NCBI GenBank assembly: GCA_029959085.1
Contig: JARWIR010000015.1
Location: 5,083,017 to 5,147,016 of the forward strand
Direction of reading: 5' to 3'
Length of the DNA: 64,000 nt
From: Nemophila menziesii
Lineage: Eukaryota > Streptophyta > Magnoliopsida > Boraginales > Hydrophyllaceae
Shown here: in pieces, positions 1 to 12,086 of the stretch
Position numbering within the stretch: position 1 is the stretch's first letter
Layout: each line of letters begins with the position of its first letter
Position numbers and translations under genes: made by a program
Notes under the pieces: generated by a model
Told to the model about the DNA's origin: nothing
Seen by the model: the letters and a program-made list of their open reading frames with translations, nothing else
Databases searched by the model: none

Positions 1-901
1 AGAGATGGAGAAGTGTTGAACTGATGAAATTAAGCTCTAGCTCTTGCTTCTTCCTCCTCTAGATCCTCTTGATTGCTTCCATGATGATTTATATGTGTAT
101 ATTAAGCTTATGCAGCCAAGGGATGATTTTCTAAGGTTTAGAGCTGGTATTTATAGGTGTTAGGTCGAATTACTTGGAGTTGAAGACAAGTCAAGGACTC
201 TTTAATTCGTAACCCTAAAATCTAGGAAAGGTAAGCTGATTTGATTTGGTCATATCTTTTTCAATACTTATCCGTTTGAGGAGTTCCAATATATGAAACT
301 GCTTGTCTCGGAAAGAGCTTTCCATTGGTGCAGACCATTTGTCCAGAATCTATGCCAATTTTTAGTTATGGAATTATCTTTAAAACGTGGCTGGAATTTC
401 AGATTCACAAGGCAGCTTTATCTTTTCCTAATTGAACTCTACTTCCTTCTATCTCCAGATTTCTTTAAGATCTTCTTTCCTTATCTCCTTAGAATTGATT
501 TAGCATCTAATTATTTGCATATTATCTCTAAAGCTTCACATTAAATAAATAATTAAACCGCATATGCTTTATAAAATAATAAATCATTAAATCAAGACTA
601 GAAATAAGAAAGTGTAATTTAAATTCAGGAAACTCGACTAAACACACTAGAAATATTCTAAGACTTTATTTCTCACTTCTCCTCCTTGGATTGGTTTCTC
701 ATGAAATTCATAAACCTACTAACTTTGCACTAAAAATAAGTAAATTAACGCACAAAAGCTCTATAAATGCAAATAGTCTAATTCCAAGGGGAGAAAGTGT
801 AATATTGCTATTTAAGCACTAAAGTCAATATAAAAAGACCATTTTCATCCTAAAATGATGTCTCCTAAGGGCTTATATTTAGACCAAAAAGGGAGACATC
901 A
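1..901 (-). mobile_element. Athila-like LTR (type A), cut by the window edge
   Basis: The right end is ...GGGAGACATCA at 901, which on the minus strand is the LTR start TGATGTCTCC. The body (about 150-320) matches the LTRs at 24410-24600 and 32210-32400: a 'tataggtgtta' stretch, then 'aatacttatccgtttgagg'. The hairpin typical of this family (TGATGTCTCC paired with GGAGACATCA) lies at 856-901. The left end is outside the window, so solo LTR and full element cannot be told apart. Reverse-transcriptase coding sequence starts directly at 902, so the LTR probably inserted into a LINE. Confidence 0.8.
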
Positions 902-2965
902 GATGGTTGCATCAAAGGTATTAAAATAACAAAAAATTGCCCGGTTATTTCACATCTTCTTTTTGCAGATGATTCCCTATTTTTTATATCGCTTGACGGC
1001 CACGATATGGAAGAATTCCAGGAATGTATACAAACATATTGTCGATGTTCAAGCTAGAAAGTTAACTACAATAATAGGTGATATGCTTCAGCTAACAAAT
1101 ACCCGAGGCTCGTAGACGGAAGTGGCCCTGACTCTTCAAATTGAGGAAACAAATGATCTAGGAAAATACCTCAGAATACCGTTGTGCCATAAAAGATCGA
1201 AGATTGAAACTTTAGCATGGATAGCGGATAAAGTTTTACAAAACACTCAGGGATGGATTGCGAAACTTCTATCTGAAGGAGGAAAAGAAATTCTTATCAA
1301 AGCTGTTTTATAGACCATCCCCACTTATGCTATGTCTATCTTCTCTTTTCCTATTAGATTTTGTAGGAAACTTGCATCAATTATTGCACGTTTTTAGTGA
1401 AATTCACTGTAGAAAAGGATAATTCATTGGCTGGAATTGGAAATATGACGGCAGCAAAAGTCATTGGAGGACTAGGATTTAGGGATTTTAAAAAATCCAA
1501 TACGGCTTTACTTGCGGCACAAGCTTAGAGAATCCTGAACAACCCAAAATCTCTTGCCACAAGAGTACTAAAAGGTGTATATTTCCCTAATATTATTTTC
1601 CTTGACGTTAAATTGCGACATAGTTGTACTTGGTCATCGACAAGCATTATTGAAGGACGCAATTTTTTTATCCAACAAGGTTTTATGCACATTGGCAAAA
1701 ATATGGGGAATCAACCAATATCTGGAGATATAAGTGGTTGCTGTCTGGACTGATTAAAGATAGACCACCTGATACAACATTGGAAACGGTGGACCAATTG
1801 ATGAGTCAAGACATGAGAACTGGAATTGGGAGACTATTGACTCTATTATACTTGATCCAGTTAAATGAGACATCAGTAAAATATCCCTGCTCAATACAGA
1901 CGACCATGATACCTTTACATGGCCACACTCACGTTCGGGCCAATATACTACTAAATCAGGCTAACGGAAATTAACAAAAATAACGAAAGAAAATATTGCA
2001 CAAGCCTCAATCCAGGCAAATATCAATGACCCAAAGCTGTGGAATACAATATGGAAATCCAACGTCCCTAACAGAGTTCGGTCGTTTACGTGGCAGGCTT
2101 GTAGGAATATTCTTCCCACTAAACAAAATTTGTATAATAGGCAAGCTACACATGGTGTGACAATGTTACAGATACGGTTGTACACTAACTTTTATCATGT
2201 GCTTTTTGTAAACATGTATGGGCAGGAACCGCTATGCAGATACGAATACCGGAAATAGACACTGAATCCTTAGGGAGCTGGTTGATCAAACTTTTTGACA
2301 ATATGGAGGATACAATATGAGAGAGAAATAAAGTTATAGCTTATGTTATGCTGACACTGTGGAACATCTGGAAATAAAAAATGAAAATGTTACTTGAAAA
2401 CCAAATCATAAACCCACATGATGTTATCATGACTTTACACGCAGGTATGAAGGATCTATTTGGCCAACAGTGGGATACGACCCCACAAAGTACTACACAT
2501 GCTCAACAACCCCATTGAGATAATTCCATGGAACCCACAAGAGCTTATTGGGACTCAAACTATTTTTACATGTGATGCGTCCTTTATGGACAAAACACGA
2601 AAAAGTAGAATAGGTTAGAACGGGATACAAATACAGGGCAAAGGCATATATTTTCAAAAGTAATTTGGACGGACTCAGCGGCAGAAGGAGAAGCGATTGC
2701 AGTTCTGGAAGCCGCAAAAATGGCCCTTCAAAGGCTAGGGGTGAAAACAGTAATTTGCTCGGATAACCTTGATCATATTCAATGTATTAAGTGAAGGTTA
2801 GGCCGTACGTCAAGCGGATATCTCAAATGGATGAAGAACACCAAAACATGTTTTTCAAACATTTGCCACGTTGAAACAACCAAATGGCAGACACTGCTGT
2901 AAAAAAAAGCTAGGCAGTCGACATCTTTTGAAGAGGGACAGTTTGCCCTAACTGTGTACTTTACG
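902..2965 (+). pseudogene. LINE (L1-type) ORF2 remnant: RT 3' half to RNase H
   Basis: Translation from 902 runs straight into a LINE RT block with HLLFADDSLFF at about 949-985, the FADD catalytic box. The thumb/connection region follows (GKYLRIPLCHKRSK at 1160-1200; GWIAKLLSEGGKEILIKAVL at 1254-1313). Further on come LLAAQA.RILNNPKSLATRVLKG (1509-1575) and an RNase H-like block around 2680-2830 (EAIAVLEAAKMALQRLG). Several frameshifts and stops break the reading frame. The 5' part (endonuclease, RT fingers) is missing, probably beyond the LTR at 1-901. The 3' end is set loosely where recognisable coding sequence stops; no clear poly(A) is seen. Confidence 0.8.
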
Positions 2966-3059
2966 AGACTAGGAATTGGCTAATAGTGTATTGCATGTAT
3001 GTGTACGGCCGCCCAAAAATAATCTATATAATTGTAATATTCAAATGACAAAAAAGATT

Positions 3060-3137
3060 GTCAAAAGGGAGGCGCTTCTCCAAGGAGCGCCTCCTTATAT
3101 TCTTTATGTTTACGAGAGCGGAGCGCCTCCCTTTGAC
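3060..3137. repeat. Nested GC-rich inverted repeats at MULE left end
   Basis: An outer pair, gtcaaaagggaggcgct (3060-3076) and agcgcctccctttgac (3122-3137), encloses an inner arm agcgcctcc (3086-3094) that can also pair with 3068-3076. Two alternative stems are therefore possible. A related hairpin occurs at 6048-6075. Confidence 0.75.
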
Positions 3138-6085
3138 ATTTTTTTACCCAATATTCAAAAAATATGTGAGAATTTTTATTTATAAAAAACCACTAAGGAT
3201 CACTTCATTTAGCATTAAAAACAACATGGGCTAAGTAAACAACAATAAGTAAGTTAATAATCATTACAAATTAATAAAAATTATATATTGTTTACGATTT
3301 TTGTAGAAAAAACTACATCTATTAAATCACGACTTACAAGTTTTATGGTTGTGCCTATATTGATGACATTGATCACATTTGTTTTTACCATAGATTTCTC
3401 TAGCATCCATCTCGTTGTGTATGAAAGACGATCTTCTCCACCAACTTCTTGTAATTCTTCTTCTTTTGCACGCCATAACTTGTACACCGACATATATTGG
3501 ATAGTCTATTTTATCCATAAGTGGTCTAAACTTTCCGGCGTACGATGATATGTAATTTGTGAGAGTTAAATACGGTGAAACTTAGGGTGCATGCGGTTCT
3601 CCGAACGACTGACAAATACAAATTAAATGGGCACAATGACGATGAAATATTTGTCATTTCCCACACGAGCATGTTTGTTCCACCATATTTACTGTAAAGG
3701 TGGTTATACTATTATGTGACATCTTCCACGTATATATTCAACGTGGAATATACCATCCTCCGAACTGTAAAGTTTACAAGTAAACCTTTTAGCTTTTTGT
3801 TCAGTTTTGTGCAAGAGGATCTTCACTTCTGGTGGCCATATATTGTTACACGCTAATGCCTTAGCTCGTTGCTCTCTTCTCTCCACAAAATAGGCAACTG
3901 TTCTACTAAATGTTAACTCGACAATGGCCGTTATAAGCAACCCTCTCACCCCTTTTAACACATAATTGAATACCTTCATAAATTAGTGGTCATGTTACCA
4001 TACCGATACCCTCCATCGTATGCAAGGGACCAAGTTCCAAGGGTACCCTCCAGATCTAATCTTTATATTTACCATTATTCAAAGCACAAAATTTTCATAA
4101 TAAAAGTCAAATTCACCCATATCAGCCTTGTATGCAATTTTATTGAGACTATTTTTTGCATGGACGTCTTTGAACTTGTGATTTAGATTACTCGCCAAGT
4201 GACGAACACAAATTCGATGGACTCGCATTGTAACATTTTTTTGGACCTGTTACGGAAAGAAAGTCCAAGTATGTGTGGATTCACAGTTCTCCAAAGCATA
4301 ACATAACAGAAACAACTGATCATTCCCATCATACGCAACCACAATTAGTAACTTTCCATCATACTTACCGTATAAATGGGTCGCATCAATACTAAGAACA
4401 GGCATCACATATTTGAACCCTTCTATGGAAGCCCTAAAAGCCCAAAACACCATATTGAAAGTTGCTTTGTTGTCGACAATTGACTTGTATTCAAACTCGA
4501 CAATGGAACCTGGGTTTTTGTCAACCAACTCACCAAAAAGTCTCGGCAAAGAGGTAAAAGAAGCCTCATGGGCTCCATATAATTCTTCAAGAATTTGCTT
4601 AGCATGACATGCCTTCCTATATGAAATATGATGTACAGTTTCTGAATGTATCAAAGATTAAATGGATGTAATTTTGGTGTGTATATCACTAAACACCATA
4701 CTGTATGCACGTTTTGACACGTACTTCAGAGTGAATTGACGGTATTTTTTATAAAAATTCCAGCTAGACAAGTATGTATCCCTAGTTTTCTAATCTCCCA
4801 TATTTTACTACTTGAAATGAATGCCCCACGAAGATGCCACTTACACCCATCTTTAGCATATCGAGATTTACGTGTCACCAATGTACTTGTGGTTTGACCG
4901 GACTTATATTCTTTACCCTTCTTAATATGCTACCTATCCACCTCCACCAAAAGTTCTTCTTTTGATGCATACAACACATTTAACATAAGCTTATCTTCTA
5001 CCTCGATTGATAATTGACCTTTGTCCAATCAATAGATTTTTCCATATGAACCATACTAATATCTCCAAAATGTTTAATACCAAAATCTAGATTAAAATTA
5101 TCATTGTCGTTGTGTACTTCTTTGTCCGAGCTAGAACCACTATAATATGAGTCTTCTTCTTCTTCATCGTATGGCAAGGAGTCACTATCACGATCACTAT
5201 ATCTGTCACTGTCACTACCACTATCATGAGTCGTATTACACGTAGTCAAATGAGCGGTATGGAATAGTTTTCTCAGTCGCAATTTGTTTACCCTTTTCGC
5301 GTCGAGAATGAACCAAAACTTTTCTTTTCTCTTTACCATCGACATAAACTTCAATACAATAATAATGCTCGTTCTTTACACCACTAATCACGGAATTGAG
5401 CATCTCATCTTTTATAACTAAAACATGAAAACATGGTGAGTTCGAGGAAATGAGACAACACCAAAATAAATCAAAACTAACCTCTCTTTCGATCTAATTG
5501 CAATTTGCACATATCTTATGTTTCAGTTCATGAAGAGTTGGATTTTCCTTCGTCGTAAAAATACCGCTTTCTCCACCGTTATAATCTACTGCACCATTAC
5601 TACCATTCAAAATTCTTCCACCATAATGATATAACCAATTAAATTTGATATTATCAAAACCTAAAATCAAAAATTAAATTCAATAAGTTGCCATAATTTT
5701 TTTTTTTTTTTATTATTCCAAACAATTTAACCTAAAATAACAAAATGGTAACATTTATTAGGTATACAAACATGTATTGGAGATAAAATATTGCTAAAAA
5801 TGCTACTACGATATCACATTCATACAAATAAAAATCAGATTAGAACATATAAATATATTAAAATTGAAACAAATCATAATAGTACTTGTAATAGATAAAA
5901 TAATTACCATTTTAGACGATTAAGATGAATGGATTGAGTTTGTAGATATTTTGGGTAGATTTTTCGAATTTTTAGAAAAAAGGAAGAAGAAAAATAATGG
6001 ATTGTGGATTACGGTTAGCTTTTCCGAAAAAGGGGTATATAATTACAGGAAGACGCTCTTGAGAGGAGCACCTCCTGACCCAACA
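3061..6085 (-). mobile_element. Degraded MuDR-like (MULE) autonomous element
   Basis: A minus-strand MuDR-type transposase gene is bracketed by matching GC-rich hairpins in otherwise AT-rich DNA. The left one is at 3066-3094 (GGAGGCGCT...AGCGCCTCC). The right one at 6048-6075, read on the minus strand, gives GGAGGTGCTCCTCTCAAGAG. The two align as inverted copies with several differences, as expected for decayed terminal inverted repeats. The exact ends and a 9-bp target duplication could not be fixed, so the coordinates are those of the hairpins. Confidence 0.6.
3281..5399 (-). pseudogene. MuDR-type transposase pseudogene
   Basis: Transposase of a cut-and-paste Mutator-like element, read on the minus strand. 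In order: an acidic Ser/Asp/Glu-rich N-terminal part (5354-4998; SDSDRYSDRDSD), a MuDR DNA-binding-like block around 4890-4790 (RYAKDGCKWHLRGAF, HTCL), and the MULE catalytic region at 4654-4250 with VLSIDATHLYGKYDGKLL, which holds the first catalytic Asp. The later segment at 3979-3704 has VLKGVRGLLITAIVELTF. It ends with a SWIM-like CSCGK...HCAH near 3660 and a zinc-knuckle-like CDQCHQYRHNHKTC at about 3330-3375. Several frameshifts and stops separate these blocks, so no functional protein is expected. The domain order is that of MURA-type transposases. Confidence 0.8.
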
Positions 6086-6224
6086 AATTAATCGCTACCT
6101 TCACACTAGTTTTGCGATTATTTTTTCAAATACGTTTTTCTTGCAATTATTATTTTTAAATCAATTAAAAATTAAAAAAAAAAACAGATTCCAACATTAG
6201 AATTCTTTCATTATAAAAAAGAGT

Positions 6225-6407
6225 AATGATATATACCACCTAAAATCATACCACCCAAATATTACCTAATGATGTGTCGTGAATTTGTTGGTTATAAATT
6301 GTTAATTAGATCAAGAAAATAAATAGATTAACGATTTATTACCAACCAATTCACGTAACGTCATTGGAAGGTATTTGAATGGTATAATTTGGATGGTATA
6401 TATCATT
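6225..6407. mobile_element. Foldback MITE, 183 bp
   Basis: The left end aatgatatataccacc and the right end ggtatatatcatt are inverted. The similarity continues inward (ataccacccaaatattacc against ggtatttgaatggtat; gttggttataaattgttaat against attaacgatttattaccaac), so nearly the whole element folds back on itself. There is no coding capacity. A target duplication is not clear, so the superfamily is left open. It lies about 1 kb upstream of the PSI start codon. Confidence 0.75.
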
Positions 6408-7380
6408 TCGGTTTAAAAGAAAAGAAAAAATAAAAAGATCAAGAAAAGATTAGACTATTTTGTTTGGTCAAATCTATATAAAATATTATTTTAAAGACAA
6501 CTCCCGTAGATGACTATTATGAAACAGAAAGTCTTTATTTTTTGTCAAAAATTAAAGACGAAGTCCATAACTCTAAATATAAGATATTCAAATTACTCGA
6601 CGACAGTGACGTTACCCCTCCTCTCCATTTTCCACCATAGGTGGGCTTGACTAATGACTTGCTTCATATACTCGTAATATACATTCATACCAAACCCCTT
6701 TAAGCAAAGTAACGACCTTTTCAACATTTTCCACTCAAACATCCAAATATATTAAGTAAAACAAAAAAGAAGAAAAAGTAGAGTCAAGAAGCGTTCTTTG
6801 AATTGTGGACACCGTGTTGTGTTGTCCATCATGTTTTGTTCTACACACAAAAACGCGCTATTCTTAATCTTATTCTCATAATCTCATTCAATATCTACAC
6901 CTTTCAAGTTTCATAATTTGCTTTGTTGTTATTTCTCTACAATTTCTATACACAACCATCTTCTTTGCATGTGTTGATTTATTTTCGATTGGATTGGTAC
7001 GCTCACTTTCTTCCCTATATCATGCTTCATTATTAATGAAACTGCACAAATTCTACTCACTAAAACAGTACAATCATTTATAATTTCGTCTTTTAAGTCA
7101 AAGATTATGTCTTTTTATTTAATTTTTTGTTTTTTGGTACGCTAACATGAGACTATCCTTTTATTCATGAAAAAAAATTCAATTTCTACATAATTAGCGA
7201 AGAAAATATTTTTTCCTCATTTTTTGGTTACGGAATACATTTTCAGTTAATTTTGTGAGCATTTTTGTTGATTAATTGGTGAAAAGATTCTGACTTGTTT
7301 TTTTTTTTTTAAATTTGAATAGGTATAAAGTTTCCATTTTTTTAATTAATTTGGAGTTAAAAGTTGTAAAAGTTTGCAAA
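6408..7380 (+). promoter_or_regulatory. Upstream region and probable 5' UTR of the PSI gene
   Basis: AT-rich, with no ORF of note. A possible 5' UTR intron starts with GT at about 6997 and ends at a good acceptor, a T-rich run then ...gaatag, at 7322, 58 bp before the ATG. This is inference from splice-site shape only. No TATA box can be assigned with confidence. The MITE at 6225-6407 marks the distal edge. Confidence 0.35.
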
Positions 7381-9823
7381 ATGGGAGGAATGTGCTCAGG
7401 TGGGGTTACAAAGACGAGGGAGAATTCAAAGGCTAAAGTTAACGATGAGAAATCTTCATCTGGATTTTCAGGGAAGCTTAAATCAGCGACAAGTTTTAAG
7501 AGAAAGAATAAAACTAATAATTCTTATCCAACTTATCCTGATATTAATTTATTCAACAACGCACCACATAATCATCTATATGATTCTATGGAATTAGGAT
7601 TATCAAACTTATCTGCAAGTTTCAAATCTTCAACCCCTGGTCACAAGGTAACGTACACAACGTGTTTTAATTATTTGTCTCTAAGACAAAGAGATTAACA
7701 TAACACTTCAAAATTTTCGTAACAGACAGCTCAAATGAGTTCATTTCTTGGAAAAGCAGGAAGTGTAGGATTAGATGTTTTAGACACATTAGGAAGCCAC
7801 GTGTCAAATTTTAACTCACGTGGATTCTCAATTGGTACAGCCTCAAAAGGAAACATAATAGCTATTTTATCGTTTGAAGTTGCAAATACAATAGTAAAAG
7901 CAGCTAATTTGTTAGAATCCTTGTCCGAAGAAAATATTCAGTTTCTTAAAAAAGAAGTATTAAATTCAGAAGGCGTAAAATTATTAGTTTCGACTAATAT
8001 GAAGGAGTTGTTAAATTTAGCAGCTACTGATAAAAGAGAAGAATTTGATGTATTTTCACGTGAAGTAATTAGATTTGGAGATCTTTGTAAAGATCCACAA
8101 TGGCATAATTTAGGACGATATTTCGAAAGGCTAAATTCAGATCTTTCTAATCATAAACCATCAAAATCCGAAGCTGAATTTACAATGCAAGAACTCAATA
8201 TTCTAGCTCAATATACTTCCGTGAGTTTCGTATTTTATATAATCCATTATTTATTTATACAAACTTACTCTAAATTATATTTCCAGGAATTATACCATGA
8301 GTTACATGCTTTAGACAGATTTGAACAAGATTATAGACGAAAACTCGATGAATTAGAGTCATTAAATCTTCCACGAAGAGGTATTTAATCTTCATTTTGT
8401 TAACATTTAAAATAAATTATCTAACGTAACGTTTTTAATAGGAGAAAGTCTTGCGATATTACATAGTGAAGTTAAACATCAAAGAAAAGTCGTAAGGAAC
8501 TTGAAAAAGAAATCTCTTTGGTCTAAAACTCGTGAAGAGGTAAAAATATCCCTTTCTTTTATCATCATTGCGTCATCATTACATCATGTTTTTTTATCCT
8601 TTATAGATTGTGGAGAAAATGGTAGATATTGTTACTTTCATTCATGAAGAAATTTCAGAAGCATTTGGAGAAAAAGGTATAAATAATAATTTACTTTTAT
8701 TTATTTTTTCTTAAATCTTTGAGCTATACTTATAAAATTGCAAATTATAATCAGAGTCAGATTCATTACACAAGGATTCTATTAAGAATGTTAAGAATAC
8801 AGAAAGACTAGGAGAAGCGGGTCTTGCTTTGCATTACGCAAGTATAATAAATCAAATCGATAATATCGTAAGTTTTAAATTATTTCATTTTGTTTAACTC
8901 AAAATTATTCTTTTTTTAATTTTAATTTTTTTTTTTACAAGGCTGCACGCCCTTCTTCCATTCCTCCTAATATCCGAGATACATTATATCGTGGGTTACC
9001 TTCTACTGCCAAGTCAGCTCTTCGTACACGATTGCCACTTCTCAATTCTAAAGAACAGGTTTATTTATATAATTAATTAAAAAAAATTAAATAAAATCTC
9101 TTACGTAACATTTTTTACAGTTAACGATTCCTCAAATTAAAGCTGAAATGGAGAAAACCCTTCAATGGCTAGTTCCAGTAGCTACCGATACTACTAAGTA
9201 AGTCTACATATATATTTAATTAAATACGTGACATTTTACTAATACAATTTTTTTGTAACTTATAGAGCGCATCAAGGGTTCGGATGGGTTGGAGAATGGG
9301 CTAACGCAGGGTGAGCATTTCGTATTTAATTATTTACATATTTGCATTTTGTGATTTTTTTTTTTTGAAAATACTTACAAATATGTTTTTATTTTATTTG
9401 GACAGAAATGATTTTAGAAAAAAGAATGTGGGGAATAATAATGTAATACGGTTACAAACATTATATCACGCGGATAAGAAGAAAATGGATATGTACATAC
9501 TTGAATTAGTGACGTTACTTCATCGTTTAATTAACCTTGTAAGATTCAAGGATAATGGAGTTAAACCTTTGCCTATACGATCTCCGAATTGTAAAGGTAG
9601 AATACAAATTTCGATTGAAGATAGAAATTTGTTAGAAAAGGTTATGGGAAGGAAGAAATTGGTACCGGGAATAAGTAAAAGTCAAGAATTTTTTGTGGTG
9701 AAGAAGGAGAAAGTAAATGTTTGGGCATTTAGTAAGAGTACTGGGAGTTCACCACAAAGGAATATTGGATACCCGAAAGCTAATTTATTGGATGTTTTAG
9801 ATGGGTTAGATTCAGCATTTTGA
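7381..9823 (+). CDS. PSI1: PSK SIMULATOR (PSI)-family protein, DUF3475 + DUF668, 10 exons
   Basis: Exons: 7381-7647, 7726-8220, 8287-8380, 8442-8539, 8607-8676, 8755-8867, 8942-9058, 9121-9197, 9266-9310, 9406-9823. All introns are GT...AG, the phases agree, and the spliced ORF is 597 aa. The start MGGMCSGG is a typical PSI N-terminus with Gly2, a probable N-myristoylation site; a basic KRKNK stretch follows near residue 40. DUF3475 starts near residue 133 (ILSFEVANTIVKAANL, LVSTNMKELLNLAATDKREE, CKDPQWHNLGRYF). DUF668 starts near 358 (ERLGEAGLALHYASIINQID) and includes IPQIKAEMEKTLQWLVP and HQGFGWVGEWANAG. Arabidopsis PSI proteins are nuclear growth-promoting factors linked to phytosulfokine response; their biochemical activity is not defined. 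The ATG at 7381 is chosen because it restores the conserved N-terminus. Which of the PSI1-3 paralogues it matches cannot be settled here. Confidence 0.93.
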
Positions 9824-10116
9824 AGGGCTTGATAATATTCATTTTTTAATCTGGCTTTCGCTTTAATAATATATTCATTTACTTGTATATAGTTTTGAAC
9901 TCAGGTTATTTATGTTTTTCGAAAAAAAAAGAAAAAAAAGAAAGGTTATTTATGTAGTATATATATGACATAATATAGTGTTATAGATATTTTATTATTT
10001 TCAGACAACATATAATTGATTTATAGTGTTTTTAGAACCATTTATGGATATGGATTGATTTTAGTTTCTTCATTATAATCGTTTCTTACCCATTCAGCAG
10101 CTATAACTTTACTCTG
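9824..10116. other. PSI 3' flank
   Basis: Contains the likely 3' UTR and poly(A) region of the PSI gene (A/T-rich, with 'aataat' motifs at about 9865-9870) and a purine run at 9921-9943. Nothing else is seen. Confidence 0.4.
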
Positions 10117-10660
10117 TTATAGATATCTAATCTTTTCTTGTGCATACTGGTGACCAATATAATTATGATCCTTGTACACTTTCAAGAGTAATTTTCTATA
10201 AGTAGTTAGCCATTTTTTGATTGAGTTTAAAAATAACTTGGTTCGGTAGAAGAAAGACTCTACATCAAAACAAATTTTTATTAATAAGAACAACTTCAAT
10301 CGAATTAACTCTTCCTGATAGAAGTTTAGAATTTCATTGATTAATACTTTGACAAATCCTTTCAACTAGATGATTTTCATTTTTTTGTCAACTAGATGAT
10401 TTTCATTTGAAACATTCGATTTTCTTGAATTTATAGGGTCACCAAAATATCTCACAGACATTTGTCTAATTTTAATACTAAGAGTGGATAAGATATCTTC
10501 TTGGAGTTGCTTTTTCGTTCCTCAAAAGTGTATTTTGCTTTATTGATCTTTAAACCAAAGTTTTTAAATAATAACTCTAATCTTTTCTTTATGTGTTGAG
10601 TAGATTGCATGTCAGCGTTGAGAAATAGTAACAAATCGCTAGAAAAATTTATATGATTAC
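10117..10660 (-). pseudogene. Possible reverse-transcriptase fragment, very decayed
   Basis: The minus frame at 10634-10452 includes LLLFLNADMQSTQHIKKRLELLFKNFGLKIN. The spacing resembles the segment after the YxDD box of LTR-type or pararetrovirus reverse transcriptases, where an acidic 'LLxFS' is followed by a helix and 'GLxLNxxK'. No YxDD box is intact and the flanks are not recognisable. A short direct repeat (caactagatgattttcat) lies at 10364-10407. The match is weak and could be chance. Confidence 0.25.
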
Positions 10661-11013
10661 AATTTAAGGATCTGCATTAGGATGAAACTTGAACTATAAT
10701 CTTGTTCATGTAAACAAAGATTTTGATTTATCCAACCTTTTTATATAAAGTCTATTATTTTCTGAAATTTGCATGTATATTTATTTCTTGGATTAGCTTC
10801 AATAGAAGATTAATGGAGTTTATACCCATTTGACTGACAAGGTAATATTAAATTTGTGTTTGTTAAGTATATTGGAAAATTATTTGATTGAGTAAATTCG
10901 ATCTCAATATATATTAATCATTGCAGAGTGTTTAATTATTAGAACACGTTCTCGCTCTTACAACCACAATGTATAGAGAAATATCTGAATTTTCAGAAAT
11001 TTAGATGTTTTCA

Positions 11014-11151
11014 ATATGAAAATTTACTTGTTGACCTATCAAATAATCCCTTAAATTTAAGGAATGCTCTAAGGGTCTTATAATATGAAAATTTACTTAT
11101 GACCTATCAAATAATCCCTTAAATTTAAGGAATGCTTTAAAAGTCTTATAG
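11014..11151. repeat. Tandem duplication, 2 x 69 bp
   Basis: Two head-to-tail copies, each beginning atatgaaaatttactt and containing cctatcaaataatccc; they differ at a few positions. Non-coding. Confidence 0.85.
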
Positions 11152-11159
11152 TGTACTTA

Positions 11160-11942
11160 ATTTGAACTTATAGTGCAATTAAGCCTATATTTTTAGCGGC
11201 ATTTAAAAACAAAAGATCCAGGTTCCGCCCCTTATATAACCATTGGTCAAATCCCATGTTAATGTATGATCCTTTGGTAGTCATTTGAGGGACAATGAGC
11301 TATGTAGAGTGGTTAAGATTTACCATCTTCTTCTACTAGAGACTCGGAATCGGTCTTCCCCGCCTATTCTATTTTGGATGCCCAAACTAAATTTTAGAAA
11401 CCGACCTCTCGATTGCAAGAAAATATGGGAATACTCAGTTTTACATCCACAAGCTTCTTTCGTTTTATGTAGAGACAAAAGATTCGAAGCCCACTCCGTA
11501 ATTAAGACGTTTGAATTGTAAAATACTTTGGTCTCAAAGAATTGGAATATGGGTCTGATCCGTGTGTATGGAGCGACCAGGTAGAACAAGTACCAAGAGT
11601 TTGGCTTCTTCCTATCCCTCAAAAATAGGTTTGAATTGGTAGAACGACATTGATATTGATTCCTCCTCGAAATCCAAAGGTTTTATCTCGATATTGAACA
11701 ACAAAGGCACCATCAATAATGAATTTTGTAAATCATAAACGACAACTGTTGAAGATTTAATGACTCTAAATCCTTGTCACATGTTTTTAATATGTTGGTC
11801 AAATGAGTTTTTTACCCAAGGGATGACCATGTTTACGATGAAAGTGGTTGACTCAATTTATAGAAATATTAACGTAATACATTCATTTGGTAAAAATCAT
11901 TTGAAAAAAAAGGGTACTGTTAGGCTTTGAACTTAGGCCTCC
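11160..11942. other. Unassigned intergenic sequence
   Basis: No gene is recognised. Short ORFs on both strands at 11285-11622 overlap each other and match no family I know. Composition is ordinary. Confidence 0.4.
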
Positions 11943-11951
11943 AAGCTAGTG

Positions 11952-12077
11952 TGCTTTTTTTTTTGAATACATGAGAGAGCCACTTTGGACTCGGAGTAAA
12001 TGACTCCAATGAGATTCGATCCCAGGACCTCTTGGTCTCTGCGGAGTAACCTAACCACTAGGCTAACTATCTATCTC
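11952..12077 (-). mobile_element. tRNA-derived SINE, 126 bp, with target duplication
   Basis: On the minus strand it starts gagatagatagttagcc and carries box A-like tagcctagtggttagg (12050-12065) and box B-like gggatcgaatctc (12011-12023), then an A-rich tail (T-run at about 11955-11964). Both sides carry the 9-bp direct repeat aagctagtg (11943-11951 and 12078-12086). Internal RNA polymerase III boxes, poly(A) and target duplication together support a SINE. Confidence 0.88.
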
Positions 12078-12086
12078 AAGCTAGTG

